64,000 nt of DNA from Malachius bipustulatus (GCA_910589415.1 OU342631.1:5828001-5892000), one strand, 5' to 3'. Positions 38,325-50,273 are shown, counted from the first letter of the stretch. A program made the numbers and translations. The notes: generated by a model not told the origin, from the sequence alone.

Positions 38325-39190
38325 CATGCCTGTTGAAATTATTTGGGTGTTTATAATTTCAATTTCAATCGCTTCACGATGTAAACGGGTGTAGTAGTGT
38401 GAAGTAGTAGTGTCTGTCTAGCCCAAGCGGCCGTTTCTTTGGTAATTCCGATGTATACCTACTTATAGCACCACAGGACATGGTATTCTATAAACTCCAG
38501 CTGAAGAAAGAGGATGAGTGGGGTCAAAGTTAACCGGAGAATATTTCCAACTTGTTGTGTAGGTTTAAAGATGGTTTTGACGCCGTGGCGTTAAAGTAGT
38601 TTACCGATTTGTACGTAGCCATTCACCTGCAGAGCATGATCTAGGTGAGCGTTCTTGGAGGTTCGGTCTGCCAAATTCGAGATGCACGAATTACCATGGT
38701 TTTTATTACTGACCTTTTTTGGCGTGGATGATGGTTGGCATTCTTGTATAATTACCGACCTGTGCATGTTGGTTTTCAGTAAACCTTGTGCCCCAAGGTG
38801 ACATTTTCATTCCTATTAACAAGAGCGACAAGGGATTTTTTCGTCTTTTTATATTTCTATATGACTTGATTACTGTTGATGTGGTGAAGAAATTCCTCCA
38901 GAACCTTTTCTCCATGGTGCCAAATGACGAAGAGGTCATCTAGGTAGCGATACCAAAAAGACAGTTTGTTAGTGGCGGGGCTTAAGAACTCAGGGAGTTG
39001 CCCATAACAACTTCATGCAGTTGTTCGTAGAAGTCACTATTCCACTGAAAATAGGTTGTGCATGGTGTCATTAAGAAAGATCCGCTGGATATGTTGAAGT
39101 GTCTCATCAATGGGCGTGAAGAGGGAGACGACATCAAAACTGATTAGAATGTCACTGGAGCACATAAAAGACTTGGATATAGTCCGATAA
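38325..39190 (-). pseudogene. Penelope-like retroelement remnant: reverse transcriptase plus GIY-YIG endonuclease
   Basis: Minus-strand blocks appear in the correct order. ILISFDVVSLFTPIDETLQ (about 39095-39160) is the RT motif around the first catalytic Asp. An HEVVMGN-like block and then FWYRYLDDLFVIWHHGEKVL (about 38890-38955) give the Y-x-D-D catalytic motif (here YLDD), followed by the K-P-T block. After a linker come GVYRIPC (about 38475-38495) and, one frame over, VYIGITK (about 38433-38455), the two halves of a GIY-YIG endonuclease. HREAIEI near 38370 matches the conserved end of these proteins. Several stops and frame changes make it inactive. RT plus GIY-YIG is specific to Penelope-like elements. 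Confidence 0.85.
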
Positions 39191-42100
39191 AGTTTAAAAA
39201 GTCATACGTATCGATTAAGAATACACATCCTTTTGATAGTTCGATTTATTTTGTTTCATATACGTGGTTTTTATATAGTATAACCGTCCAGTTTGTCTAA
39301 ACACTCCATCCCGCATAAATAAATATACGTCAACATTGGTTTTGAATGAGAATTAAATGCACAACACAGAGGATAGAATGTCATTACGTGTATAAATTTT
39401 ATGAAGTTGTCAGTGGCTCTCAAACTGACGTAAGCGGTTCAATTCATTGTTTGAATGATTCCTTCAATAAATTTACGCTCGTTCACAACTTGACATTTAA
39501 CTGTTTGACATTTTCTGGTGAAATTAAAAATATTAATTCGGACGGTTAGTGTGACGTCACATCTGATTTTTTAAACTTAATCCTACCATAATTTCATAAA
39601 AAAAAACTTTAAAATTTTTGACTCTTCATTTCAGTGACATGCAGAAAAAGTATCAATTTGTGTGAGCCGATTGTCAACCAAGAACCTGTTAAATCTCTCG
39701 TATCTATACCTCAGCTGGCATAAAATCCTTACATTATAAAATCTACTTTGGAGCAGCTCATGAGACGAGAATCACTTGGGTTTTCAGGTCTTTGAAAACA
39801 TGTAGCTTGCTCATTGTCACTCACGACTGACAAGGATTCACCGCATGAATTTTGGTTGTTTGGGATATGTTACAGATAATTAATATTCAGTGTATCGCTT
39901 CCTAACAAATTCATTTTCTAGGCGTGTGGATTTTAGAAAATAAATAATAAGGTAGGGACTAATTATTTATTGATAACTAATTCGGTACTTTGTACGATGT
40001 CACCATCAGAAGTATTCTTAAGCTTCATTTATTATAAATGAATCTTTCGTAGGTATCTACCTATTTATAATATAAGGGTTACTTTAAAAATATTTTATCT
40101 GTTCTGTTTTACCTGTTTTACTGGGAAACTAATTGGATAGTTCTTTTGGTAATCGCAAATTCCAAAAAATAGTTTAAAATGTATATATAGTAAAGTGGTG
40201 AAAAGTTTCGGTAAAAATTTCCCTATGCGTATTACGGATGTGAGAACATTGTTTCAGAAGCGTGTCCTATATTAAGTAGCAGGCATTCAACTTAATAAAG
40301 TATAAAATCAACCCTTTCTGAATCCATTGATATAAGAAGAGGTCTCCGCCATTGTGTATAAAGTTAGTATTAAATAAATTCCTGCAGTCAATTTACAAGC
40401 TGCTATAGTCTGCAAAATTCCTGAAACTACACACTCTCGTTTACGCGTATCAGGTGATCACAAAGTCGTACTTCACGTCGAATTCACCTGATAACATCAC
40501 CTCTGGTAATGCGATATACCCAGGTATATACCTTCTTGCTTCTTGCCTTTGCAAAAGGAGAACTCTGGCGTTATTGCCATTCCTAAAATACCGTTACCAG
40601 TAACGATGGTTATATTGATTACTTAAGAGGAACAGTTATGGATGAGAACAGTCGGGATACGAAAGTATTTTATTAAGAATATTTTCCACTACTAAAAGAG
40701 CAGGAAATGGCGTGACTAGAGTATTGTTCAGGAATTCATTAGAGCGATAATTCAGAGTGTCGTGATATTTGGCATTATTTGAAAATTGATTGTTTAATTT
40801 TTTTTTATCTCAAACTTGCATTTTGAATATCAATTGTTTCAAATTGGATTTCCGCTTATTTGCATTCCAAGCCCTTAGATCAGTTACTAGTAAAATGTAA
40901 CAGCTGAAAAATAAGTTCACAAAATTCCACCGTTATTTTAAAATCTCCATGCAATATTCCTGATGGATTTTTTGATCATTTTATAGCGGCTATTATATAT
41001 GCAATATTTCTCTCTACATTTTAATTTGCGGAAAGCGTGATTATTATTACTAATGAGGCGAACAGTAAAGCTCAAGCCACCCACAGCGCTCGGATTCATT
41101 CTCGGACATGTCCGTCTTAATTGACAGTGAATTTATGCCCGCACTGTAAAGTTCACTGCATCTAATTGCTTCTAATCGCCTCGCGTGTTGTAGAAATAAC
41201 AATAAATAACAATTATCCAAGCGCATCTGCATCGATTTTTATACTTTCAACAATAAAACTGTGAAGACTTTCGAGTTTTAATAAGTCAGTGTTATTGTTT
41301 GATGGTATGATGAACTCTACGAAGCAGGATCTCATATATCAATAGCTCAGGATACATGTGATAATTATGATTCGTTCCCGGACTTTAGTATCCGCGTTAC
41401 TACAATAATTATTGCAATTTTTAATCATGTTATTATAAAGAGAATTGAAAAAACATATCATTTTATGCTTCCTCATAATAACACCCTCCCTTAGAAGAAC
41501 CCTCAAGTTTTTCGCTTTCCTTTTGGATTCTTATTTACAATATATTCTAGTGAAAGATTTGTGTCGACAATTACTTCAAGAGTTATCATTCCTAGAAATC
41601 CTAGATAGGAAGTTGTGAGGTGTTGATGAAGAACTGACCGGAAACGAAGAACCGTTGCGGTTGCGGCGTCCGGAAGCAGCCCCAGGCATCTCTGCTAATG
41701 GTTTATCGTTCCTGAAATCGTAAATTCCAGTGACAGACGTATAACTTATTAACTGTTAAAGACAGATAGTGTGTTCCGTTGTTATAAATAATTGCCCAGG
41801 TCTTCATTAGCCATTTAGCCGCGGGAACTCTGGAAGGGTGAAGTGAACTTCCCACGGTGTGAAGTTATTGTCCCCTGGCACACGTCAATTAAGGTTGAGA
41901 TATAAAAGACTTATCAGGGAAGTTTAGTAAGTGGGAAGGTCTTGAAACTTTTACTCGTCAAAGTATTATAGAGCGGCCCTTTCCTACTTTTGCATTGTAA
42001 CATTGTCACAATTTGATTATTTCACAAAATAAAAATCATCAACCACGCAATTAATTTAAATAAATTATCTGCTTTCAAATATTATTAAAAATATAAAAAA

Positions 42101-44099
42101 TATTTTACACCTCTCGCTTGATTAATTTATTACTGGAATGTACCTTGTAAGTACAAAGAGCAAAATGAAAAAAAAAACGCAATAATATGGTGCAATGAAG
42201 ATAATTGATACATTTATTATAAAAAAGAAAAAACACCTATTATGCATCTCCGCGTCTTTTTTAGCATATTGAACATAGAAACACTTGCTTTGAAATGGCT
42301 TGATAAGAAAGTCAACTTTAAGAAATTTAAATTATTTTAAATAATCAATTATTTGATTATGAAATTCATTGGAATCTTAGAAAAGTGGCATTAGAAATGC
42401 GTCAGGGAAGAGGATAGGATCGAAAGTTTCTTCTTTAATACCTCACACATCTACATAATTTGACTAGCTAACAGTTTTCGTCATCATAAGAAGAAAGAGT
42501 TCATGAAAAGAAGCAAGCTGAGAAAAAACGAACCATAAATAAAATTTTCTGAACTCCATGTAATGTAACCTTATGTTTTTTGGGGAATTGGTACAGATTG
42601 AGTCACTCAAAGCTCCTATTTTGAGTGAATACTATTCGGCTCGATATTTAATAAAATTTTTGTAAATTAGTTGTAAATCCTTCAGAAAAAATTAAGTTGT
42701 AGGTATAAATAAAAATATTCTACGGTTTTGTGAAAAATGATTCTAATGGCAAATCGACCCGGTGATTTCAACGAAATCTATTTTTTTACGATTTTATAAT
42801 GCTCAAGAGAGAGACCGTTTTTTTGGCTTTATTACTTTTAGACCATGCTGATCAGTCTGATACAGAAATAACAATTCGTGAGTCTCTCAGCCGCGAAATC
42901 TGAAAAAATGGGATCAGAATTAAAAAATGGCTGCATTTTTATGGAATTTTGTTTTTCTTTTTAAAATTAATTTCTGATCACTGTTTCTAACATCAGAAAC
43001 TGGTACCTTGGTTCGAATGTAGAAAAAAATTATGGATTAGCAGGAATTTGACTTTCAATTCAGTGTGGATGACTTAAGTGACGAGAAATCAGAGGAACAG
43101 TCAAGCTATGACTGAGATTAAGAAGTTGAGCACATATCGAGCAGATTAGCAGCATGGTTGGAGTTGGAAGTAATGAAAAATGGTAAAAAAGAAGACTGCT
43201 CTTAAGTTTATAACGAAAGCACAATAAGCCTTGGGTGCTGAGGTGCTTCCGGCGATCCCAAATCAGAGGGCCATCGAAAGGAAAAAAAAATATCGAAGGA
43301 GATGGTGCCAGAAGACCTTGAAAAGGGATAACGGAACAAGAGATTATGATTAAGAAAACAGTAAAATAATAATTATAGGGAAAAAAAATCTTACCATCTA
43401 AAACATGATGAAAATGCAACACAGTAAACAGATAGCATAAGTCTGAAACAATTTTTATGGTGTGTGTGTTTTTCTCTTTATTTTTTAAATTTATTTAAAA
43501 GAACATTTATATTATGAAGGTGAGTTAATGCAATCGAAAGCTTTCTGATAGAATAATGGGATTACTGGTAGATTGACTTGTGGCAATCACATCAAAATTC
43601 ATCGAGTAATAGGAAAAATGTAATGGAATAATCCTTAATGATAATCCGCTTATACATATATTAAGGATACCTAATCCAACTCTTATTAGTAAAATATGTA
43701 GGGCATACTATGACAACTATCACAGAAAAGGATGAAAGATTCGTAAGAGCTTTAAGCAAAATTAACTACGAAATTTCCGTAATTCCTTCAGACAGAACTG
43801 ATGTGGTATCTCGAAATTAGGGACCTATCAGAAGGTAGGATAAAATTGGGCTTAAATAACAATCCAGTAGTTTCACAAACGGTTTGTCTTTTGTCTTGGT
43901 TCCCAAATTTTAAGTAGACAAAAATACGTGGTTGGTAGCATACGTCAAGTAAACTAGTTCAGTTTAATTTGTCATAATTTAACACGCAATATAGTTGAAT
44001 ATAGCGGGTCCAAGGAGCGTATAGACTTTTGTCAACACTGTATCACTCCAAAGTACATTGAGCCCCTCAGTACCGAAAATCCTAAACCGAAACATATAG
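39191..44099. other. Intronic sequence, no supported gene; one GC-rich patch
   Basis: A relatively GC-rich patch at about 41600-41990 (for example ttgcggttgcggcgtccgga) has no open exon-like frame and may be regulatory. The minus frame at 43060-43422 (120 codons) is opposite an acidic, stop-containing plus frame; neither is recognised. Confidence 0.4.
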
Positions 44100-44258
44100 G
44101 AAAAGAGCTCTTTAGCCACAGAATAATTTTAAATTCATGAATAGTGAAATAGACATACAAACACAAACATCCATGGCGTGTCTGGGATTCGAACCCATAC
44201 GGTGGCAGCTCCAACAACTTGGCGAAAACGCTTAGTCTCTCTACCGACCAATCCTGGG
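44100..44258 (-). mobile_element. tRNA-derived SINE
   Basis: On the minus strand, TGGTCGGTAGAG (44239-44250) resembles an A box and GGGTTCGAATCCC (44184-44196) is a perfect B box inside a TGGG/CCCA T-stem. The A-to-B spacing (about 45 nt) fits a tRNA with a long variable arm. A real tRNA is unlikely: the acceptor ends do not pair and the sequence continues as cacgccatggatgtttgtgt, a SINE-like body. The exact 3' end is not clear. It sits about 350 bp upstream of exon 2, antisense to the gene. Confidence 0.7.
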
Positions 44259-44606
44259 GTGTTTGCTTGATTTCACTAATTTGAAAATTTAATTATTTTC
44301 CGAAGCCTTTCACTACTTGCTCACCTAAATTACGTTTTCAATTGCTTACTCGATATATGCTGTTGTCGGTATGATTCGAAAATGTTCGTACTGAAATCGA
44401 CGTTGTACCTAGATACTTTTGATTGTATAAAATGTTTTTGCTTACTACCCATCCAAAGTTTAGCTACAGCAATTTGGGTACTTACCAATTATTCAAAGAG
44501 ATTATTTTTCTTGATCTTATTTCCTATTTCAACTTTTTCAACGTAACTCTAGAAATTCCGCTTAATGTTCGCGCTTTAATTTTTTATATTTCATTACTTT
44601 TTTCAG

Positions 44607-44729
44607 TTTCCCAATGTGGCCAAGGTTACTTCAGTTGCGGAAACCAAGAATGTATCCCAGAGTACCAACGATGCGACGGCGTGCCGCAGTGTAATAACCG
44701 AAACGACGAACAAAACTGCACATCACCCG
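44607..44729 (+). CDS. Exon 2: LDLa module 1
   Basis: The exon is 123 nt, phase 1 to phase 1, with acceptor tttttcag|TT and donor CCCG|GTAAGC. It covers residues 23-63 of the joined protein. The six cysteines are at 26, 33, 38, 45, 51 and 60, with F31 before the second Cys and CIPEYQRCDG in the centre, all standard for LDLa. The calcium-site motif is atypical: the usual C-x-D-x-S-D-E is C-N-N-R-N-D-E here, so the first acidic residue and the Ser are replaced by Asn. Calcium binding may be weaker than in the middle modules. An N-C-T sequon is present, but its middle Cys is a disulfide cysteine. The same frame stays open upstream into the intron, but that part has no domain pattern. Confidence 0.88.
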
Positions 44730-45381
44730 GTAAGCGTTATTCCTCTAATTACCCTTACAGCATGCTTACAAATTTTTGCACTATTGCACAACCCTGGTCT
44801 TGTGCAACCCAAATACTGAACTAAAATTTGTAGGTATTAGTTAAGATACTTGTGCAAGATTTTTAGTTCTCACTGATAATTTTTTAATAGGAAATGGCGC
44901 TTTCAAGCCTTTGTATATTGCATTTTTTGTTTACGGGATTTAGGTTTGTGCTGGCATGTAAAAGATGCTTTGTTCGCCATATCTTTGTCCAAGAATAATG
45001 TTGCTTATTTGCTGTGCGGGAAATTTCATTCATAAAACATTTTTTTAGGAAAATATTTTATGAAACGCCAGATATTTTTATAATATCATTGTCAAGGATT
45101 TTTTTTTCAATATTTCTCCAATTATTTAATTAAAATGGTGAATAAATTAAATCCAAATGCACTAGTAGTAAGCAGCATATATTCAACAGCAAAGATTGTC
45201 AAAATTCAGAGAGAATTACTTACAGTTTTCTGCAATTTGGTTTGATCTAAGAAGTTCTAACCGTTTGTAGCAAACGAGCAATGTTCAATAACTAGTACAA
45301 AGTATTTATAACTTGTCCATACACATGCATCATGGTTTTGGTTTGGTATAACATGTCCTGCCTTGTCTGCATGTCCTCCAG

Positions 45382-45501
45382 TTGGTCCAGCGAACTGTAG
45401 GGTCGACCAGTTCGCATGCACGAACGGACAGTGCATACCGATCTCCGCGAGATGCAATAGGATGTATGACTGTAAAGATCAATCAGACGAACTAAGTTGT
45501 C
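45382..45501 (+). CDS. Exon 3: LDLa module 2
   Basis: The exon is 120 nt, phase 1 to phase 1, with acceptor cctccag|TT and a strong donor TGTC|GTAAGT. It covers residues 64-103. The six cysteines at 69, 76, 81, 88, 94 and 103, F74, CIPISARC and the calcium motif CKDQSDE make a complete LDLa module. It has R-C-N-R-M-Y-D-C in place of the commoner R-C-D-G. Intron 2 before it is only 652 bp, so exons 2 and 3 sit as a pair far from the rest of the gene. Confidence 0.88.
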
Positions 45502-46241
45502 GTAAGTGTTCAACATCTTCTAAGTCTTCCTATGTGAAACATCATCGAGTCTTAGCTGGCTCTCTATTAACAAATCAAATCATTGGTCGAGTCTTTTTAA
45601 CAAAAAAATATTCTCATCCCTATATGGTTGTGAGCTGAGTGTTGTAAGTTGAATCGAAAGTGGTGTAATATTATTCATGGGTTCTATTTTTCCTGAAAAG
45701 TATTCTCTACATTAATAGACTTATATTCTAGTTTACTTAATAACATGGCTAGTCTTCAATTTAGTCTTCTCTTTGATTAATATTCTATTTTGCTATGTTC
45801 TCTTATGATCCTCTCAACTTCATGATGAACCTGGGTCTTCATTTCATTTTCTAATCATGATTCACATCATACTTATTTTTATTATCATTTGAAAAATTGT
45901 GGTGTTTCTTCTAACATTATAAAGGCAACATTCATACATTATTTACATCTTTTTTTCTCCTAACGGAACTTTTTAAACTCAGGTAAGTTGTTTTCGAGTT
46001 GTGTCATTAGGGGTGGAGCTAATAAAAGTATAATAAGGCTGCATATTTGTTAATTTGAATGCTTTCGCTAACTGCTTATAGTAAAAAATTGTTAGCATGA
46101 TCATTTTTGAAGAGTACTGTCAAACATATATTTATATATGTATACTTTTAGAGACTTGGATTTTGGATATTATTTCCTTCAATAAGAGAAATTTATTATT
46201 ATTTTTTAAATTTATTATTTATGTATAATATTATATTATAT
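45502..46241. other. Intronic sequence, nothing recognised
   Basis: AT-rich sequence between exon 3 and the start of the nested repeat cluster, with no domain or repeat boundary. Confidence 0.4.
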
Positions 46242-48108
46242 ACAGGGTGAGTCATCTAAGATGGAAAGCTGGATGACGCCTACACCGTTAAAGATAGCGA
46301 AATGAACCAAAAAGTTCTGGAAACGGGAGGCCAGAGTGCAGTTTGTAAAATTATTTTCAGGTATACAGGATGGCCCAGTATTTTTTTTTGTGACTGAAAT
46401 AGGACAGCCTGTATATTATCACACTTTCATATTGTTTTAGAAAGGTTAATAAGAATGGTTTTTAAAGTTGAAGTTTGTAATGAGCAATTTATGAGTTATC
46501 AACAAATGAAAATCGCGATTTTCCATTTTCACAGCAGCTTATACTGAAAACGGCTCAAGGTAGAGGAATATGGCTTACATGTTCCTATCTTAGCTTTATA
46601 TGAGGTATCATATCATGTAGCTGAAATTTTTACACAGGGTGATGAAAATTAGCAGATTTTTCATCACCCTGTAGTCCCTGTACATACTTAAGTGTACATA
46701 CATATTTTGTTCATTCAATAGGATAGGGGAGGATCTGGAACAGTGGCCACCATCTCATTTGAAATTTCTCATTTGAAAAGATTTGGTGCTGCCACCTAGT
46801 ATCGAGTACACAAATAAGGCGTTTGCAATGTTAACAAAGCAGTCGGCCCGGATTTAAACGTTTTCTATTTAAAATGAACTTAATCTTGAATATTGCACTT
46901 GAAGTAAAATATGGCATGCGATTAACTTTTGATTGCATCAGTTAGTTTTTTTGTTTAGTTTTCTTTTTAAATCATGTGATTGTTGGTACAGTGGCCATGT
47001 GAAGGTTCAGTGGTCACTACTTTTTTCGATAAGCAAGGGATGACCACTGTACCTTGGATATAAAATTATTAGTTATTGCAATAGTGTTATTTGAGATCCC
47101 ATTTTATTTTTGATATATTATCAAAAATTCAAAAATTATCAACAAAATGCCTCGCCGAAAAATCACATACGTTAAGATTGGAAAAACTACACCGGCATAA
47201 TATTCAGAAATGCATCAATAAAAAAGAAGAAATTGATTGGAGCTCGCCAATTTTGGAAGGAGCACCGAAACTGGCTCCAAATTTTCGCGTCAATCATCAG
47301 TTCCTATTAGTGATATTGTACTCCATTTATCTGAACCTGTTAAAGTAGGCGGTACTACTAGAACAGCAAATTTATTTTCTTTTTCCATCAGTTTATCCAT
47401 GTATAATATTTGTTAAGTTCAACTTTGTTCCAAAATAAAACATAAATCTGACGATTGTCTATTTTTTTAATGTTTTTATCATATCTATAAAGTAGTGGTC
47501 ATAGTACCGTACTCCACTGTACATCAATGGAGGTACAGTGGCCATTTTGCAATAAAATTTTGAAAGTACAAATTTTTTGTTAGGTTCAAATTACTATTTT
47601 AGGCTCTAGAATGTTTTGCTATAGAGTTAAAGACAGTGGTTGATATCTAATAATTGCATCAGATTCTACATATATAAAAAAAGATATTATGGTATTTATT
47701 TTTTAATAAAAAGGTGGCCACTGTTACAGATTCTCCCCTACTATACATGAAAAGTTAGGATAGAGACATGTAAGTCATTTTCCGATATCTTGAGCCGTTT
47801 TCGATCTAAGCTGCTTTGAAAATGAAAAATAGTGATTTTCATTTGTTTATAACTCACAGTTCTTGTTAAAGAAGTCACCTGTGAAAACTGTTATTTTTAA
47901 ATTTTCTCATAAAATCTGAAAATGTAATAACATACACGATGTTATTTCAAATAACAAAGTTGCATGGCGTACAGCGATATTGGGCCACCCTGTATACCTG
48001 AAAATTATTTTACAAACTGCACTTTGGCATCCCGTCTGCAGCACTTTTTGGTTCATTTCGTTATCTTTAATGGTGTAATCGAGCTTTCCATCTTAGGTTA
48101 CTCACCCT
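46242..48108. repeat. Fold-back element, family 1, split by a TA-flanked transposon
   Basis: It begins ACAGGGTGAGTCATCTAAGA and ends in the complement (taggttactcaccct). The arms pair through gatagcgaaatgaaccaaaa against ggttcatttcgttatc, and through caggtatacaggatggccca against gggccaccctgtatacctg. The inner arms share cttgagccgtttt with the element at 3230-3964. A 1-kb element (46726-47738) sits near the centre. Confidence 0.85.
46726..47738. mobile_element. 1-kb DNA transposon remnant with TA duplication (pogo/Tc1-like)
   Basis: The 26-bp terminal inverted repeats are GGGGAGGATCTGGAACAGTG on the left and GGGGAGAATCTGTAACAGTG (complement) on the right, flanked by TA (46724-46725 and 47739-47740). 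The motif ACAGTGGCCA or its complement recurs inside (near 46986, 47040, 47510 and 47536), as expected for subterminal transposase-binding sites. A short frame at 47144 starts M-P-R-R-K, resembling the start of pogo-type transposases, but it stops after a few codons. It is a non-autonomous, internally deleted copy. Confidence 0.7.
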
Positions 48109-48455
48109 CTTAGAGGAGTTAATTCCCTCTTACTCGCATCCAAGTTATCTCATTATATTTGACTTTCTTAGACAACCTCTTTCCAAAAGTGTAATAATTG
48201 ATTTATATAATTTTTCCATTAATCGGTAACGAAAAATTTGATATTCATCCTGCGCCCGAGATAAGAATGAACAGCATGGGAATCTCGGAAACGGTGGGAG
48301 ATGCAGGATCGGTTTAATGGGGAAAAAGCTAGGCAACCAGAAGGACAATGCAATGGCAAAAAAGCTTTCAAAAATTATTTTTGAATTTTGAATTATTTTG
48401 GAAAATCAAATTTTAGTTTTTCTTATTTATTGACGTTATTATTGAAGATTGGGAA

Positions 48456-49015
48456 AAACTGGAACCACATTTTCATTGCAGTTATTAACCAGCTTAGTAA
48501 CATCGAAGAAGAATATCTGACACCAAACCGTAAGAAACAGAAACCTTGGATGAACGATAAAATTCTGGATATGATTGATGACGGAAGAAAATTAAAAAAC
48601 AACACAATCCAATACAAACGAATGCAAAAACGAATCGAGACAGAAATAAGATTGGCGAAGGTAAGTTGGTTGAAAGAAAACTGTGAAGAGATTAAAATAT
48701 TAGAACGACAGTACCTAGTGGTTGTGGATAAAATGAAGAAAGAAAAGGAAATTAAACGGCAAAAGCTCGGAAACTTGAATATCTGAGACATATAATGAGA
48801 AACCCCAATCGATACGAAGTCTTATAACTAATTCTACAAGGAAAGATATGGGGAAAGAGAGGACCAGGAAGAAGGAGGATATCGTGGCTCGAAAACCTGC
48901 GAAACTGGTTCACTTGACTACGATTGGACTATTCCGAGCTACGGTAAACAAAATTCAAATCGCCATGGTGATCGCCAACATTCGTTATACGGATAGGCAC
49001 TAGAAGAAGAAGAAC
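48456..49015 (+). pseudogene. Internally deleted non-LTR retrotransposon
   Basis: The frame to 48786 contains KKQKPWMNDKILDMIDDGRK, KRIETEIRLAKVSWLKENC and EEIKILE, a linker between endonuclease and reverse transcriptase seen in many insect LINEs. It then jumps, after a single stop, to KARKLEYLRHIMRN...KIWGKRGPGRRRISWLENLR (to about 48920), the extreme C-terminus of the same kind of element. The whole reverse-transcriptase core is missing between them. The element ends in agaagaagaagaa, a LINE-like tail at about 49005-49015. It is a dead copy. Confidence 0.75.
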
Positions 49016-49017
49016 CA

Positions 49018-49690
49018 GCTTTATTTTTGCGCTGTCAGTTTTTTTATCTGACGATTCATACTTGCAGGGTCGGACTGAACTCCGATTTTTTTAAATACGG
49101 CCGTGGGTTTTTTATTGCAAAAATTGAAAGATATTTTAATTCTAAATTTAATTATATGCCATACATAGTTATTCAAACGTGTTTTGCACTATAGCTATTA
49201 ACATCATCAGTTTAATTTCACCTTAATACGGACCTATGCTCTTATTAAACTTTTTGAACTCGTCAGATTGTGATAATGAGGATGAGTAATACAAATCCTA
49301 TAAGTTTAATAAAAGCACAGATCCGTATTGAGGGGAAATTAAACTAATGATGTCAATACATTTTAATCATTATTGTCCGTATTCATCAAACTTCAAAATA
49401 TAACTCTGGGGTTATATTTTGAATTTTCTGACAGCTGATTGGTCTAATGCTTAAAGCCTACGAACGCTACGATTTTTAAACCAATGAAATGTTCCAAAAT
49501 ATAACCCCAGGGGTTATATTTATTGATGAATACGGACCTATGTGTGGCATATAATTAAATTTAGAATTATTATATCTTTAAATTTTTCCAATAAACAAAC
49601 CAGGGCCATATTTAAGAAATGGAAGTTCACTCCGGCCCTGCAAATATGAATCGTCAGATAAAAAAAAACTGACAGCGCAAAAATTAAACT
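49018..49690. repeat. Fold-back element nested next to the LINE copy
   Basis: The left arm (about 49018-49165: ttgcgctgtcag, ctgacgattcata, gcagggtcgga) and right arm (about 49540-49690) are inverted copies. It begins directly after the LINE tail. Two smaller inverted repeats lie in its centre. Confidence 0.75.
49200..49538. repeat. Two small MITEs inside the nested fold-back
   Basis: The first is about 49200-49360, with catcagtttaatttcacctt against aaattaaactaatgatg and ttaatacggacctatgct against its partner. The second is about 49373-49538, with gtccgtattcatcaa against ttgatgaatacggac and aactctggggttatattttg against caaaatataaccccagg. They are adjacent and share the 'rtacggac' edge motif. 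Confidence 0.75.
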
Positions 49691-50273
49691 GGTCAATAAC
49701 TGAAATTTAAATGTGGTGTCTGTTATTCCCAATCTTCAATAATAAAACGTCAACGTCAATAAATAAATAAATCTAAAATTGAAAATTTTGTTATTTTCAA
49801 AATAATTCGAAAATCAAAAATAATTTTCGAAATCTCTTTTTGCCATGGCATTGTCCTTCTGGGCATTGTCCTTCTGATTGCCCAACTTTTTCTCTAATTA
49901 ACCGACCCTTTATCTCTCATGATTCCCGAGATACCGATATGCTGTTTATTCTTATATTGGACACTAATATGTGGCCAATACCTTTTCAAGAATCATTCAT
50001 CGTTGTAAAACAACTTATTTTTAGAATAACTTACTGCTTAACTGACATACAACATGAAAGCTTATTTCATTATTTTTTTATTGATATAAATTCATGTATG
50101 GAACCTATATGATATCATAATTAATAAGGCCTGCTTTTTAATTGCCTGAAAACCTATTATACGGTCATTTGAAAATGGTGCAATCAGTTTAGCTGCATTA
50201 TATCGTGAGAACAAAATGAAAACCTTTGGGAAGGCTTTGAAAAAATTAATATTCACGTTGCTTACGGTTTTAC

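Larger units (their letters stand above)
48258..49956. repeat. Fold-back element, family 2, copy C, split by nested insertions
   Basis: The left end (ataagaatgaacagcatggg, then atctcggaaacggt) and right end (cgatatgctgtttattcttat) are inverted copies. The arms pair inward to ttattgaagattgggaa (about 48437-48455) against ttcccaatcttcaataa (about 49726-49742). Everything between about 48456 and 49720 is inserted later. The arms share the 'acagggtcggtt' block with copies A and B, here gcaggatcggttt. Confidence 0.8.

Noticed and set aside
43060..43422. 120-codon minus-strand open frame
   Set aside because: The opposite strand has an acidic, stop-interrupted reading (DDLSDEKSEEQ) that looks more protein-like, but neither could be assigned.
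44176..44258. Functional tRNA gene
   Set aside because: The B box and T-stem are good, but the acceptor stem does not pair and the anticodon arm is not convincing; a SINE explains it better.
44423..44606. N-terminal extension of the exon 2 frame into the intron
   Set aside because: It is open in frame but hydrophobic and domain-free, and a good acceptor at 44605-44606 explains the exon start. An alternative first exon is not excluded but has no support.
47091..47348. 85-codon open frame inside the TA-flanked transposon
   Set aside because: It does not match a transposase core. The likely ancestral start (M-P-R-R-K at 47144) is in another frame and stops early.
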